Assembly (NCBI RefSeq): GCF_000237925.1
Contig: NC_031502.1
Coordinates: 58,091,943-58,155,942 of the forward strand
Source: Schistosoma mansoni
Taxonomy: Eukaryota; Platyhelminthes; Trematoda; Strigeidida; Schistosomatidae
Direction of reading: 5' to 3'
Length of the DNA: 64,000 nucleotides
How positions within the stretch are numbered: the stretch's first letter is position 1; every line of letters begins with the position of its first letter. The position numbers and the translations under genes were made by a program. Positions 22,932-35,000 of this stretch are shown piece after piece. Below the pieces are notes generated by a model. That model had not been told where the DNA came from, did no database searches, and was given only the letters and a program-made list of their open reading frames with translations.

Positions 22932-23165
22932 TATCAGAAGGGGTTTTTGGTGGAGATTTAGTATTGGTTGGAGTTAGACATTAACACCATTGGATGCCGA
23001 CTAAGTGGTCTATCGGTTAAATGGTCTGGTGCGAGACTGGTAGATCCTGGGTTAAAATCTCGCGAGGCAAGGTCGTGGATGCGCACAGCTGAGGATTCCC
23101 ACAATAGGACGAAACGGCCATCCAGTGCTTACAGGTTTTCCCTGATGGTCTAGCTTCGATTGACT
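22932..23165 (-). mobile_element. Hammerhead SINE copy 3
   Basis: The fixed end (ATCAGAAGGGG) is at left, followed by tRNA-like A and B box remnants, a plus-strand ribozyme and the reverse tail. A repeat CATAATGTTTTT at 22920-22931 and 23166-23177 fits a target duplication; its first bases overlap the element consensus, so 9-12 bp. Confidence 0.75.
23083..23128 (+). ncRNA. Hammerhead ribozyme motif, core intact
   Basis: CTGAGGA and GAAA are intact. The cleavage triplet is ATC, which fits the NUH rule. Stem I has one mismatch (GCACAG/CAGTGC) and stem II starts with a mismatch (TTCC/GGAC). Weak activity is possible. Confidence 0.65.
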
Positions 23166-23506
23166 CATAATGTTTTTATTTTTTTGTTTTAATTATACAT
23201 TTGTATTCATCTTACATGATAACACATTGGTTAGAATGCTTAGAAACTTATTAATCATTTATAAAGAAGTAATGATACAATATTCATCATGAAATGATTT
23301 AGATGGAAATACAATGATAAACTTTAAATTGGTAGACTGATTTTTTAGATGAGTTTAGGATTTCTTAGGTAATCTCTTGTACAATGCTGCACAAAATTGA
23401 GTGTATGAGATTTTAAGTATGAGTTATTAGCTCAAACATGACACAGATAACTAAGCAAATCACTTTGATTTTATAGTTGGTTTCTCATAACGTACATGAT
23501 TATGAG

Positions 23507-24195
23507 CTACTTACTAACATAATTACGCCTGTTATCCCCAATTGAGTATAGGCCAACGACCAGCGTTCTCCAACACACTCTGTCCTGGACCTTCCTTTCT
23601 AGTTCTATCCAGTCTTTGTTCATTGTTCTCATGTCTGTCTCCATTTCTCGGTGTAATGTGTTCTTTGGTCTTCCTCTTCTCCTTCGGCCTTCAGGATTCC
23701 ATGTGAGGGCTTGTCTTGTGATGCAGTTGGGTAATTTCCTCAATGTGTGTCCTATCCACTTCCAACATTTCTTCCTGATTTCTTCCTCCACTGGATCGAA
23801 TCTGGTTTGTTCTCTCCCACAGTAGAACGTTGCTGAATGTATCAGGCCAACGGATTCAGAGTATCTTGCGTAGACAACTGTGAATAAACACCTGTATCTT
23901 TTGAATGACGGCTTTCGTAGTTCTCCAGGTTTCCGTCCCATACAGTAGAAGTGTCTTCACATTTGTATAGAAAATTCTGATCTTGATGTTGGTTTACAAT
24001 TGTTTTGAGTTCCAGATGTTCTTCAGTTGTAAATATGCTGCTCTCACTTGGCCGATCCGCGCCTTCATATCTGCATCACATTCACTGTGTTCATCAATGA
24101 TGCTGCCCAGATATGTAAAGGTTTCCAAATCCTCCAAAGCTTCTCCGTCTAGTGTGATTCGATTGGTGCATGCTGGATTGTATTGTATTGTCCAT
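23507..24195 (-). mobile_element. LINE-B 3' fragment
   Basis: The minus strand encodes the C-terminus: [58 protein letters not shown]. Upstream (24195-23940), in degraded frames, is the tether region around a YLGSIID-like motif. The copy is 5'-truncated. Confidence 0.82.
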
Positions 24196-24424
24196 AAATT
24201 ATAGTATCACCGATAGACTTTCCAAAGTTATAGTGGATTCATAAAATAAATTCTATTTTTGACGTCTTAAACAAGTAAAATAAAACAAGAAGTTGGATAA
24301 ATCAGATATGAAGAAATTCATTTCATATATAAACTATTTTTAACAAAAGTTGTAATATTATCAAATTGTACATAGAAATCACAGCGTAAAAATCCTATTT
24401 AAAAGACAAATCTAATTAACAAAA

Positions 24425-24595
24425 TGATTTAGAGGTTAAGTGTTCGCATGTGAGATCGAAGGCCTAGCTTCGAATTCCGCGTGTGGGATCGTGGATGAGC
24501 ACTGCTAGGGAGTACCATACTAGGACGAAACAGCCGTCCAGTGCTTCCAGGTTTTAATGAAGGTCTGGCTTCAATGAACTTATAAATTCAACTAA
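24425..24595. mobile_element. Hammerhead SINE copy 4 (fragment)
   Basis: It holds a tRNA-like stretch (GATTTAGAGGTTAAGTG), a B-box remnant (CTTCGAATTCCG), a ribozyme remnant (24499-24544, core CTAGGGA, dead) and the tail (GTGCTTCCAGG, TTCAACTAATAA). No clear target duplication. Confidence 0.7.
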
Positions 24596-24680
24596 TAAAT
24601 CATTAGCAATTTAAAATTAATTATCAAGCAATTAATTTCAAGAGGCCAATATATGATTTAGAGCTATGATAGTTGAATAG

Positions 24681-25443
24681 GCGAGACTATAATTTATGGA
24701 TGAGCTAATCAGAAGCGTTTGAGAGATTTCAAGGTCACGGCTCCACTTTCAGTACCTGGTGCTCATGTACAATCGGTTCACAGAGGATTTTAGAGAAGAC
24801 TTGACAAGTAAGCGGCTACAATAAATGGGACTACTAGGAAGTTCCTGTATTTGTAACTGCGGTAATTAAATGACTTTTAAACCTTGTACAGACTACCGAA
24901 ATGTTGTTCTTCGATGTAACATATGTTGAAGGAAGACGTTTGCTAGAATAGGAACCTTTTCCGCTCGATCCAGATTGAGACTAAGGCATATTATGATAAT
25001 TACTGTATAATAAAAGCACCAGCAACATTGGCTGCAATAATCGCAGATGTTACTGAAGCTTCGGCTGTTCAGAGGTATGAGTAGTGTAGGGATATATGAG
25101 TAATAAAAATGACAAGCTTACGCAACCGGAGTACACACAAACAATATTGAAGCTATTTGGTCGAGGCCGATAGGGTTTTTGTGACCTCATTATGGCTCCA
25201 GAGGTCAACTATTATGGAGTCATATGGATGAGTTCCTCTATCGTAAGCATTAGGATTTTAGAACCCTTGAACCTCTTTCTAACCTTGACAAGTTTATGGA
25301 ACATTTAAAATAAGTGTATCCACTTTAATTATTTGGTTTTGTATAATATATTTTTACCCCATGCTGACTGTTTACAGATTGGCTAATATTTCTCAAGGTC
25401 ATCCAAGATTCGTTCGAAGGTCGTCCATAAATTAAAGTCTCGC
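24681..25443. mobile_element. MITE-like repeat D, long copy with terminal inverted repeats
   Basis: The ends are GCGAGACTATAATTTATGG and CCATAAATTAAAGTCTCGC, an inverted repeat of about 23 bp. They are shared with 30169-30455 (GTGAGAC...GTCTCAC type) and degraded at 10075-10355. The 760-bp interior has no transposase-like frame, so it looks non-autonomous. Confidence 0.65.
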
Positions 25444-25631
25444 CATAAATATAAACTTGGAAGCAATGTATAAATAGTATACAGACCTCCAAAATCTCTT
25501 TTCGATACATAAACAACTGAATGAGAATGAATTTAAATCATATTACACTGTAGACGTTAAATTAAACATTCTGTCAGTTATATTACTTTTAATGATAAAA
25601 TCAGATTTTGTAGTTAAGGTTAAAAAGATTA

Positions 25632-25806
25632 ACTCCGCCTATAGCTCTTATAGAGTTACTGCCGGTCCCAAGTCCGGGTAAAGGAAGAGAGTTGGGCATG
25701 AGGTTAGCGACCCCATCCTGTAGAAAACTAACTTGATAAGAAAACACTAACCAGAACTGGTGAGCGGCCTATGCTCCTCTATGGGGGGTAACAGGCGTGA
25801 GTATGG
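25632..25806 (+). mobile_element. Mini LINE-B: 5' UTR fused to 3' end
   Basis: The first about 130 bp match the leader next to the 59.1-kb LINE-B (TATAGCTCTTATAGAGTTAC, GAGAGTTGGGCATGAGG, CCTGTAGAAAAC). The last about 45 bp match the LINE-B 3' end (GTGAGCGGCCTATGCTCC, GGGTAACAGGCGTGAGTA). The whole coding body is missing. Confidence 0.7.
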
Positions 25807-26084
25807 AGTTAAAAAGACTGGTGATTTTCCGAAAGCTTCCTAGACTTAAAACAATTAATGAATGTTTCGTCTATACTATTGGTATTCTCATCAGCATTTA
25901 TTATATGAATAAGTACTAGGTCAAATGTATTTTGACAAAATACATTGACTTTTATGTAGTTGAAGTATAAAATTAAAACAATCTTTCCAACAATAGAAAT
26001 TCTAAGATAAACAGGGAGATGTTTCTTAAACTTTAAAATTGGAATCATAAAAGAGATTCGTTGGCAAATTTTATAAATGAAATT

Positions 26085-26241
26085 AATTTCTCTTGGTGGA
26101 GAAGATTTGTAGCTTAGATAGATGATTTTGATGGAGGTACAAGTCTACCTGAATTGTGTGCTGATAATGTCGTTCAGAATAACGATGAAAGTTCCACGAC
26201 CAAACCATTCAACTTGGAGAACAAAACTTCATCAAAATGAT
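26085..26241 (+). mobile_element. Penelope-like element terminal fragment
   Basis: It matches the 3' terminal region of the 47.7-50.4 kb element (GTGTGCTGATAATGTCG, GATGAAAGTTCCACGACC, AAACCATTCAACTTGGAG). No coding part. The flanks 25807-26084 and 26242-27227 hold nothing else recognised. Confidence 0.7.
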
Positions 26242-27227
26242 CTGTTGTTAACATGTTTTTTCATCATAACTATTCACAGAAATTCTTCCTGATTGAACGA
26301 CTTGCTGATAATAAAATTATTTGACTATTGATTTCATAGGTTACATCTAAAAAATCACTGGGTGGTGATCAATGTATATCAGGCCCTTCTTAGTGCAGGT
26401 CGAATCCTTGCTGATGAGTGATAAATAGCATAAAACCTAGGTTTATGGTATCCTGTCGACTACCTTCGACCGCCATCTGAAGTGAAAATAATCACTCTCA
26501 CACTATCATATAACTCTTATTAAATAATTCTAGTTATAGGTTTAAAGTAATTTAACAATTCTCATTGAATGTTCAAAAACAAAGTTTTAAGTCGAGTAGC
26601 AAAACAAACTAATGTCATTGGTAATACTCAATTTATTTCTTGCGATATCCCAATAAGTAGAAAAATTGTATTTTTGGCGTTTCGTGACTTAATATAAGCC
26701 ACTTCTTCAGAGTTAATGTTGGTAAAAGGTCATTCATAACAGGTAGAAAAACATTGACTCCTGATAACGGTGATGAATTCTAATCAATAAAATATAATCT
26801 TATGTACAACAAGTTGATACAACGTAGGAATCGTTGTGTCTTAGTTATGATAATAATGATAATTGTTATTATTAGTGAGAGTATCAAGTAAAATAATAAG
26901 GATTAATGTGAAATTAGAGAGTGAACATCATAACGAAGAGGAGGAACACAGTTGAAACTAAGGTGTAGATCAGCGTAAATAGGACGGATACATGTATTTT
27001 TAGTATCTATAAGTTGTGTTTCTTTGGATTGATACGAAATGTTTGAGCTATATAGAGTAGGCTCAATCTCGCACCTTTTGATAGACCACTAGGAACTTGA
27101 AGTCGTAAATCCTAAGCTCATTAAATGAGAAAGAATGACAATATAGATAGATTTAGTACCAGCTTTTATGAATCATGGAAGTATGTACTCAGCTTCAATA
27201 TTTCGTTTATTGGAACATAAAAATGAT

Positions 27228-27345
27228 AATCAGAAGGGGTTTTGTGAAGATTTCAGTATTTTCATAGTTAGAAATCTCGCGGGGTAAGATCATGGATGCA
27301 TACCGCTGAGGAGTATCACAGTAGGACGAAACGGCCGTCCAGATA
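27228..27345 (-). mobile_element. Hammerhead SINE copy 5 (truncated)
   Basis: The fixed end ATCAGAAGGGGTTTTGTG is at left, then a short arm, then a ribozyme (27298-27345, core CTGAGGA and GAAA intact, stem I and II broken). It is cut right after the cleavage triplet. Confidence 0.68.
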
Positions 27346-27768
27346 CAGGATGATAGGTGGAACACAATGATGCTCTCCTATGAGTTTATCGGTAATCAAA
27401 TTCACTATGAATTGTAGACAATTTATGCTAGATTGTGTGTACATGGAGTTGACAGATATAATCAATTAATCAAAAAAAAATCCAAAACCTCAAACACTAT
27501 GGTAACAAATGTACATTCAGAAAATTAGTGGTTTTCGGGTTTGAGCATGTCGAAGCGTTGCTAAGTGATGTCAACCCACTATATATATTATGAATTCGAC
27601 TCTATGTGAAAAAAATAAATGTACACTATTGACAACTATTTACTCAGGATAAAGCTGCCACCTGACATATCCTAGTTTCAATTGTTTGACAAATAATACT
27701 TTTATGATGAGAATCACCTTTTTCGTATAATACATTTCTTCAAATATACCGAAACAAGGTTGAATTAT

Positions 27769-27932
27769 CAGAAAGGGATTCTGAGACGATTTTATTAATT
27801 CTATATAGCTGAAATCATGAGTCCATTGCACACTGCTGAGGAATCCCCCACGATAGGACGAAACAGCCGTCAAGTGTTTTCAGGTTTTCCATGGTGATCT
27901 AGCCTCATTTGACTCATGATTTCAACTACATA
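27769..27932 (-). mobile_element. Hammerhead SINE copy 6 (17-bp target duplication)
   Basis: AAACAAGGTTGAATTAT flanks it at 27752-27768 and 27933-27949. The fixed end (CAGAAAGGG) is at left, and a short tail arm, ribozyme and reverse tail follow; the tRNA-like part is deleted. Confidence 0.83.
27830..27877 (+). ncRNA. Hammerhead ribozyme motif, core intact
   Basis: Core CTGAGGA, GAAA and triplet GTC are all present. Stem I keeps five pairs (ACACT with AGTGT) next to one G-A mismatch. Stem II has a mismatch at its base (ATCC/GGAC). Confidence 0.68.
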
Positions 27933-28299
27933 AAACAAGGTTGAATTATTTAAATTTTAACCACTATCCAATGGGAAATACTGTGACTAGATGTAAAAAA
28001 AACAACAAAAAAAACAACACCCACCCACTGACACATATATCTAAACACACATTGGGAAAGTTGTAGATAGAAAGAAATTACTTAAACCTAAATGAATACA
28101 TAGGGGACATATTTAAAGACAGTTTACTTTCATTTTGTTACTATTTAATTAGTTACAAATATACTATACCGTATTAATAAGGTTATAATTGTATACATTC
28201 TGTAAGTCAAGTATAATCCTGTTTTTTGTTGTTGTTGATAAGACATTATAATGTATAAAATTGACTTTTGATAATAATATTTAGTTTAGTAATTTAATA

Positions 28300-28640
28300 G
28301 TTGAATTCATGAGTCAATTAAAGCTAGAGCATCATGGAAAACGTGGAAGCATTGAACGGTCGTTTCATTCTAGTGTGGAGCTCCTCTGCAGCGCACATCT
28401 ACGATCTCACACACGGGATCCGAACCCAGGACGTAGAGGTCTTGCACGCGAACACTTAACTTCTAGACCACTAGACCGGCATCCAGTGGTGTTAATGCCT
28501 AACCTCAATCAATCCATGATATTGTGCCACCGTCCATCATTGTCTTCAGTGAGTAACTGCCTCATAACAGACCTGGATGAACTCCGCTGGTCACTGCTTC
28601 TCACTAGAACTTCAGGAAATACTTCTTGAAGTCAGTCACT
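28300..28640 (-). mobile_element. Hammerhead SINE copy 7, long diverged copy
   Basis: The minus strand carries tail, degraded ribozyme (near 28355-28400), B box (GGGTTCGGATCCC), A box (CCGGTCTAGTGGTCTAG) and an upstream leader (28500-28640) including a TTGTCTTCAGTGAGT stretch shared with 33299-33315. It is the fullest view of the SINE's 5' part. Confidence 0.65.
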
Positions 28641-28661
28641 AGTGAGCACATGATAAATTAT

Positions 28662-28760
28662 TATCAAAAGAGGGTTTTGTGGAGATTTTAGTAATTTAAT
28701 AGTTTTTTCCACGGTGGTCTAAAGTTAAATGACTCATGAGTTCAACTATTCAAAGATATT
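28662..28760. mobile_element. Short hammerhead-SINE tail foldback
   Basis: The tail end (ATCAAAAGAGGGTTTTGTGG) meets a reverse tail (CCACGGTGGTCTAAAG, ACTCATGAGTTCAAC) with no tRNA part or ribozyme between: a minimal two-arm derivative. Confidence 0.6.
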
Positions 28761-28914
28761 TTTATCAGTCAATCATTTGTTTCTGTGTCTTTAAGTTTTA
28801 GCTGCCTTTTTAACATTATACGTTGTAAATTAAATTACAATATTAAATTTGAAATTATAGAAACTATTAATGATAAGTAAATTACTTTTGTTATATCCCA
28901 ATGGGTAGAAGCTA

Positions 28915-29142
28915 GCCATTAACACTGTTGGATGCCAGCCGGCTCAGTGGTTTAGAGATTAAGCGCTCGCGAGCAAGACCAATAGGTCCTAAGTTCGAGT
29001 CTCACGAGGCGGAATCGTGGAGTCCGACAATAGGACGAAATGGCCATCGAATGCTTCCAGGTTTTCCATGGTGGTCTAGCTACAATTGACTCATGATTTC
29101 AACTATAAAATTACTAAAATCTCTACAATAAACCCCTTCTGA
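28915..29142 (+). mobile_element. Hammerhead SINE copy 8, ribozyme half deleted
   Basis: Sense order: A box (CCGGCTCAGTGGTTTAGAG), B box (AAGTTCGAGTCTC), then GATCGTGG-like sequence joined directly to GTCC. Stem I and CTGAGGA are therefore lost, but GAAA and the tail remain. It ends AAACCCCTTCTGA. Confidence 0.72.
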
Positions 29143-29577
29143 TAATACATATTAACCTAAACTTCGATAAGAATACGTACACTGGGAAGTTTACGACATT
29201 AACTCACTAATGAAAATTATGATATCCTATAAACTGTAGATATTTATAATGAAAATTGGACTTAATAATTTAACCGTATCACATTTACTGAGAGATCGTC
29301 ATGTTAGAACAACACATGTAAGCGAACATTTGTTTTCAATCAGAACGTCATCAGGCTTTACTCTAATAATACATGAATATTTATATGAAAATGTTAACCT
29401 AATCAAGGCAATTTGAGTCAATAATCATAATAAAATAGAATACGTCATTGCACATATTAGGTAAAAGTACAAGTTGATAATAGGAAGACAGGTATACTGA
29501 TAGGATCTTAATGTACCTAATAAAATACTACATAAGCTCATAGTAGTTCCAAATAAAGGCAACTAGATAAATTTTTA

Positions 29578-29705
29578 TTGAAATCCTGAACCGATTTAAG
29601 TTAAGACATCATTGAAAACCTGGAAGTAATGGACAGTCGTCTCGTTCTAGTATAGGAATCCTCAGCAGTGTACATCCACAACTTCATACCCGGGAATGCA
29701 ACTGA
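29578..29705. mobile_element. Hammerhead SINE copy 9 (fragment)
   Basis: Diverged antisense tail (CATTGAAAACCTGGAAG), antisense ribozyme remnant (GAAA changed to GAGA) and a B-box remnant. Immediately upstream of DMRT exon 29905. Confidence 0.6.
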
Positions 29706-29904
29706 GAACCCTCGATCTTTAGAATAAACTCCCTAGTTAAAATGACAAGAAATTCTATCCTAGAATGAGAGTTCCATGATCACCTTCTATAAAATTCATA
29801 TTATTTATGAGATGATGGTTTCTTGTTCAATGAAAATATTTGTCTCGGAGGTGACAGTGAATCAGAGATTAGATTTATTCATCTAATAATCTTTCTTTTT
29901 GTAG

Positions 29905-30113
29905 TTCAAACTGGATAATACAGAATTTAAGTATAATACTAATTCCTGTTATTCATTTCGTGTGCCTAAATGTACACGTTGTCGTAATCATGGAGTGATT
30001 TCATCATTAAAAGGTCATAAAAAGCATTGTCGTTGGAAAAATTGTCATTGTGCTGCTTGTTTACTTGTTGTTGAACGTCAACGTGTTATGGCTGCACAAG
30101 TTGCATTAAGAAG
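29905..30113 (+). CDS. DMRT exon with DM domain
   Basis: Acceptor CTTTTTGTAG|TTC and donor AAGAAG|GTAAGC. It reads [19 protein letters not shown], then [11 protein letters not shown] through VALR, with the last Arg codon split by the intron. Confidence 0.9.
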
Positions 30114-32007
30114 GTAAGCAATTTTATTCACTGTTAATTACAAGTTTAGTACTTTAAAGGAGAAAGGGGTGAGACTATAATTTATGGACGAACCGCCCAG
30201 AAATAAAATAACAGTTCTCAGATTTTGGCATGAAATTCAGTCATCCATTTCACTAAATAAAGTTTTAGCATTATAGCTGATGTCAGTTTGTAATGAGAAC
30301 CCTAGATCTAACTCTTCACCTTAACCATCAACTGTGAATCACAATTCTAATCCCTCACATTGGTTTATAACCCTCATTCAGCCGTAGTAATTAGGTGGAC
30401 ACTTTCAAGGCTACTTTGGCGTCGCTCGAAGGTCGTCCATAACTTATATTCTCACTGTTTACAAGGAGAATATTTCTGAGTGAAATAAGAGTCTTACCTT
30501 TCGATTTCTCTTTGGTACACTTAAGGAATTTAATGAAATATAGAAAATCCCATCTACTGGCTTCGTCTACAAACGAATTATTTGTATCGTATACATGAAC
30601 AAAAATAATTGTATGGATAAACATCACGAACTGATCATAATTAGATTTTTATTCAGAACCAGGAAGAACTGAATAGCTATTTCTTCCTTATATGGGACTC
30701 CTGAAGAGTTTGTGATGTATTCTGTAAGATTGTGACAGTTTCCATAAACCCCGTATATTTAGAAAAAAGCCTTCACTACAAACTGATAGAAGTCGGGGAG
30801 ATACTAAACATCAAGGCCTGACGCTACCGTTGTCGAGGACTCCTCAGAGTAGTGTGCACTCACAACGTTACATGGGATTAAACATAGAGCCGTCAAGTTT
30901 AATGGTGACCACATCACTTTTCGACCATTTTGTTAGAAAAACAAAGATTATGGATTAAGTTAAGTGGTCACTACCTTATCGTTGAAGTTAGCACTGTGAA
31001 AGTTATAATCCTAATTAAGTGATCAAAAAAGTATCCTGCTTGTCGCGTGACTGGGAGATTTTGGCTTCCGTCTCTAGAGAGCTAATTGGATGGATCTAAA
31101 GACTAAAACAAAATAACTGTATAATACTACCTGACTTTTTAGTTTGCATCAGTTCATAGCTAAGACAATTTTTCAGACCAATTAGTCTCAAAGGGTAAAC
31201 AATAAATACTATGTAAAAGAATATCACCCAGAGAAGTGAGGAATTAGAATTTTCCAAGTTGGAAATATGATACATTTTTCGGAGACAAAAAGTAATAAAG
31301 AAATATATACAACTGTACAACAACTTAATTATTCGTCGAGAAGTATGATAAATCCTTAATTTTGTCAACTCATTATGAGCTCAATCGAAAGTAAGATAAG
31401 TTGACAACGTTGTAGTGAGCCATTTACATATAGCCAGGTGATAAGTGCATCTGGTTGTCCAAGTGATGATTTTCATTTGCAAACGATGTGAAAAACCACT
31501 GATGGGTTTAATTTCTAAGGTGTGTAGGAACGAGTACTATGTCAAGCACACATAGATTATTCTAGCCTCTGGACAGATCAATCTATTCATTCTTCTCAAG
31601 TCACCTTTTTAACCTATCACTTATTGGCTTATTAATCCTGACTGTTTTTATATGATCGTATGTGTTCTAATTACCTACCTTACTCATTATGTGGCTGTAA
31701 CTTACCTTTGTTCGACTATAAATATCGATTCAAGCTTGGTTACATGGAGTTGGTTAACTTGCGCTCTCTAATCCGTTTCGCTTTCTTCGCTCCGTCCCTC
31801 TGATTGTCTGTTCTGATCAATGATTTTACAGAATATACGTATTTAAAACTTTGTTCCCGTATTTCACTTATTTTGATTCCGTTATTCACTAACGCGAGTT
31901 AAGTCGGTAATTATATACGAGGGTAGTCAGGATGTATATTTCGATAGCAATCATTCGATAACGATCACTCGTCTGATCTAACTGGAGTCAGATATAGGGC
32001 CACTAAA

Positions 32008-32049
<42 letters not shown>

Positions 32050-35000
32050 TGCAAATAAGATGGATCTTTTTGGTCAAATAAACTTTCTACCCACTCTCTG
32101 TTTTTTCCCGCAAGTGGTCGGACTCGTGATAAAAGGAGTATGAATCATTATAAACTCTTAAACACCATGCGTCACGACAATAAGATGTTGAAATTGATAA
32201 TGTATATAATTTGTTCTTTATTTTGTTTCCAGTATTTGGTACCTTCTGTCCTTCCGTGATGTTAGTTATTACTTGTGAACTGACTTGATTAATTACACTT
32301 AAACAAGCATACATAGACATGATATTCAATATTAAGATTAATATTACCCTACTGTACTTGCTAAAAACTCCGCCTGTTGTTCATATAAGTTGACTGACGG
32401 TCTCAAGCCCAGATGAAGGAGGAGGGTTGGGCATGAGGTCAGCAACGCCATCTCATAGGAAACAACCTTGCTAAAAAAACGCTAACCAGTAAGTAATACT
32501 TGAGACATAAGTGATTATTGTAGCTTAAAACATAACACTCTAGACTTTGAATAAATGTTTGAAAATTGCACTAAACTGACCCTTAAGTAGTAATTCTAAT
32601 GATGGGAAATATTGTCAAGCAAAAACCGAAATTCATTGGTTCAACCCGAAATAATGTATTAACTACTAACAGCCATTATATGCTAAATGTTAGCGGTGTC
32701 TGCTCTGTAGTGTTTATCAACTTGCATCAATTAATTTTTTAAATTTGATTTCTAATTCAAGTAACTAGATGGCTGGATAAAATGGTCATCAATTTCTGGG
32801 TATAGGTTGAATTGTAGTTGTTGATCGTCAACAAGGTTGGCAAGAAAATTAGATCCATGATTTCGTGGCAACCGCTTTCAACCATCTAAAATCAATACTC
32901 ATTATACTTAATGTAGTTGCATGCAGCTAGTGTTTACCAAATTAGTTCTCAAACATTATACAATTTTTACTCATAAATAAGTTGGGTTTTTCTTTGTAAA
33001 AAGTAACCATTGAAGCAACATATTTGTGAAATATTTAACAATTATTTTATCTTTAATAGCTGAGATCATGAGTTAATTGAAACTAGACCACCATGGAAAA
33101 CCTGGAAGCATTGGACGACCGTTTTGTCCTATTGTGAGACTCTTCAGAAGTGTGCATCCACGATTCCGCCTCGTGAGATTCGAACCCAGGGCCTGTCAGT
33201 CTCGCGCACAAGCGCTTAACGTCTAGACCACTGAGCCGGCATCCAGTGGCGTTTATGTCTAACTTCAACTAATCCAGGAGATTGAGAGACACATCTACCA
33301 TTGTCTTCAGTGAGTTACTACCCCACTGCTGAGGAGTCCCACATTGGGACGAAACAGCTGTCCAGTACTTCCAGGTTTTCCATGTTGGTCTAGCTTCAAT
33401 TGACTCAAGATCTCAACTATTAAAATTACTATAATATTCACAAAATCCCTTTCTGATATGAATTATTTTATCATGAAAAAATGAAGAATAGGCTTCCTAT
33501 TTGACTAAGCTCCCATAAAATTTTCATATCGAAATTGAAATGACCAAAAATAATAAGGTCAATACTGCTTGAATTCAGTTTGATACTGGGAGTTCGTAGG
33601 GAATCTGTAAATCCTAAAACTAGGAGGTTATTAGCAACCTGAATAGTTGAGTATTAATGTCCCATAGACGAAGACTAGATAAGGCGATTTATAATCCCAC
33701 AAGCAATATTAATTCTTTCTAATTTAGGCTAAATAGCATGAAACCTAGGTCAAGCAGAGATTCCTACAGATTACCTCCAATTAAATAACACAGTCAGTCA
33801 GTCACAACGTAGAACTTTATACGTACATACATCAGTTCGAGTTGCCATAACACAATAACAAATAATTCAATAAAACGTATATAATTCTTCTCAAATTTAT
33901 ATTTTCATCTGAATTTTTCTTTTCTATCAAGGCAACAAACATCACAAAGTTTAACTTATTCAAAGAATATAATACCGAATAAAAAAAAGTATATTATTGA
34001 AGATTTATATGAATATCAAATTAAAAATCCATTGTACAAGACCAATATATCAACTCTTCATCATAATAACAATCAAAGCAGATCTTCTAATGTTGAAACT
34101 TCAACAATTACATCAATCAGTATTATACCACAGAAGGACACCGATTTGAAAGATGTTCATTTTACAAATTATAATCTTGAAAATAGCATTAAATCATTTA
34201 ATGAGATAAATAAAACTTTTATGATTGGTATGTTTTAATACAAATTTAACTATAGTAATATGTTTAAATAGTTGAGATCATAAGTCAATTGAAGCTGTAC
34301 CACCATGGAAAACCTGGAAGAACTGGACAGGTGGGATCAAGGATGCGCACTGTTGAGGAGTCCTATAATAGGACGAAACGGCCTTCCAGTGCTTCCAGGT
34401 TTTCCATGGTGATCTAGTTTCAATTGACTCACGATCTCAACTATATAAAAATTACTAAAATCTCCATAAAACCCCCTTCTGATATAGTAATATGTAATGA
34501 AGAAAATTTTTATTTTTAAGAATGTATATAAATGAAAGATAAAAATATACATTCGGGATGAACCAATCAGAAATCGAGGAATTGACGTTTAGTTTGGTGC
34601 GCAAAATTCAACACACCACATACATCAACCATTAAACAATCTGTTCGAAAAATTATTACCGCCCATCATACAGTGAAATGATAATGTTTAATTTATCAAA
34701 TGTCTAATTCTGTTCCTATACATTGTACATAATAGACAAATCGACACTATTCTCAAATACTAACTCTAAACCCTTAATCGTAAAGGAAACCTTAACCTGA
34801 TGGCACTACATTTTATGGACAAACGAATCAGATGTCACCTTTCATAATTTTCAGTGAATTTCATTGATTATTTTGAGTTTGGAATACTGTAAGATTCTAG
34901 TTAATGTCATTTTGTGATGAGAATCCTATCCGTAATTAGGAGCTATGTGGGTAATCTTCAAAATGTGTTTAAGTCTTTTTAAGGATTGGAGTATATGAAC

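Larger units (their letters stand above)
33052..33460 (+). mobile_element. Hammerhead SINE copy 10 (inverted dimer, 12-bp target duplication)
   Basis: AATTATTTTATC flanks it at 33040-33051 and 33461-33472. Left to right: antisense tail, antisense ribozyme, antisense B box (GAGATTCGAACCCAGG) and A box (CCACTGAGCCGG), leader segment, then a sense ribozyme and sense tail with the fixed end CCCTTTCTGAT. It lies in the DMRT intron. Confidence 0.88.
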
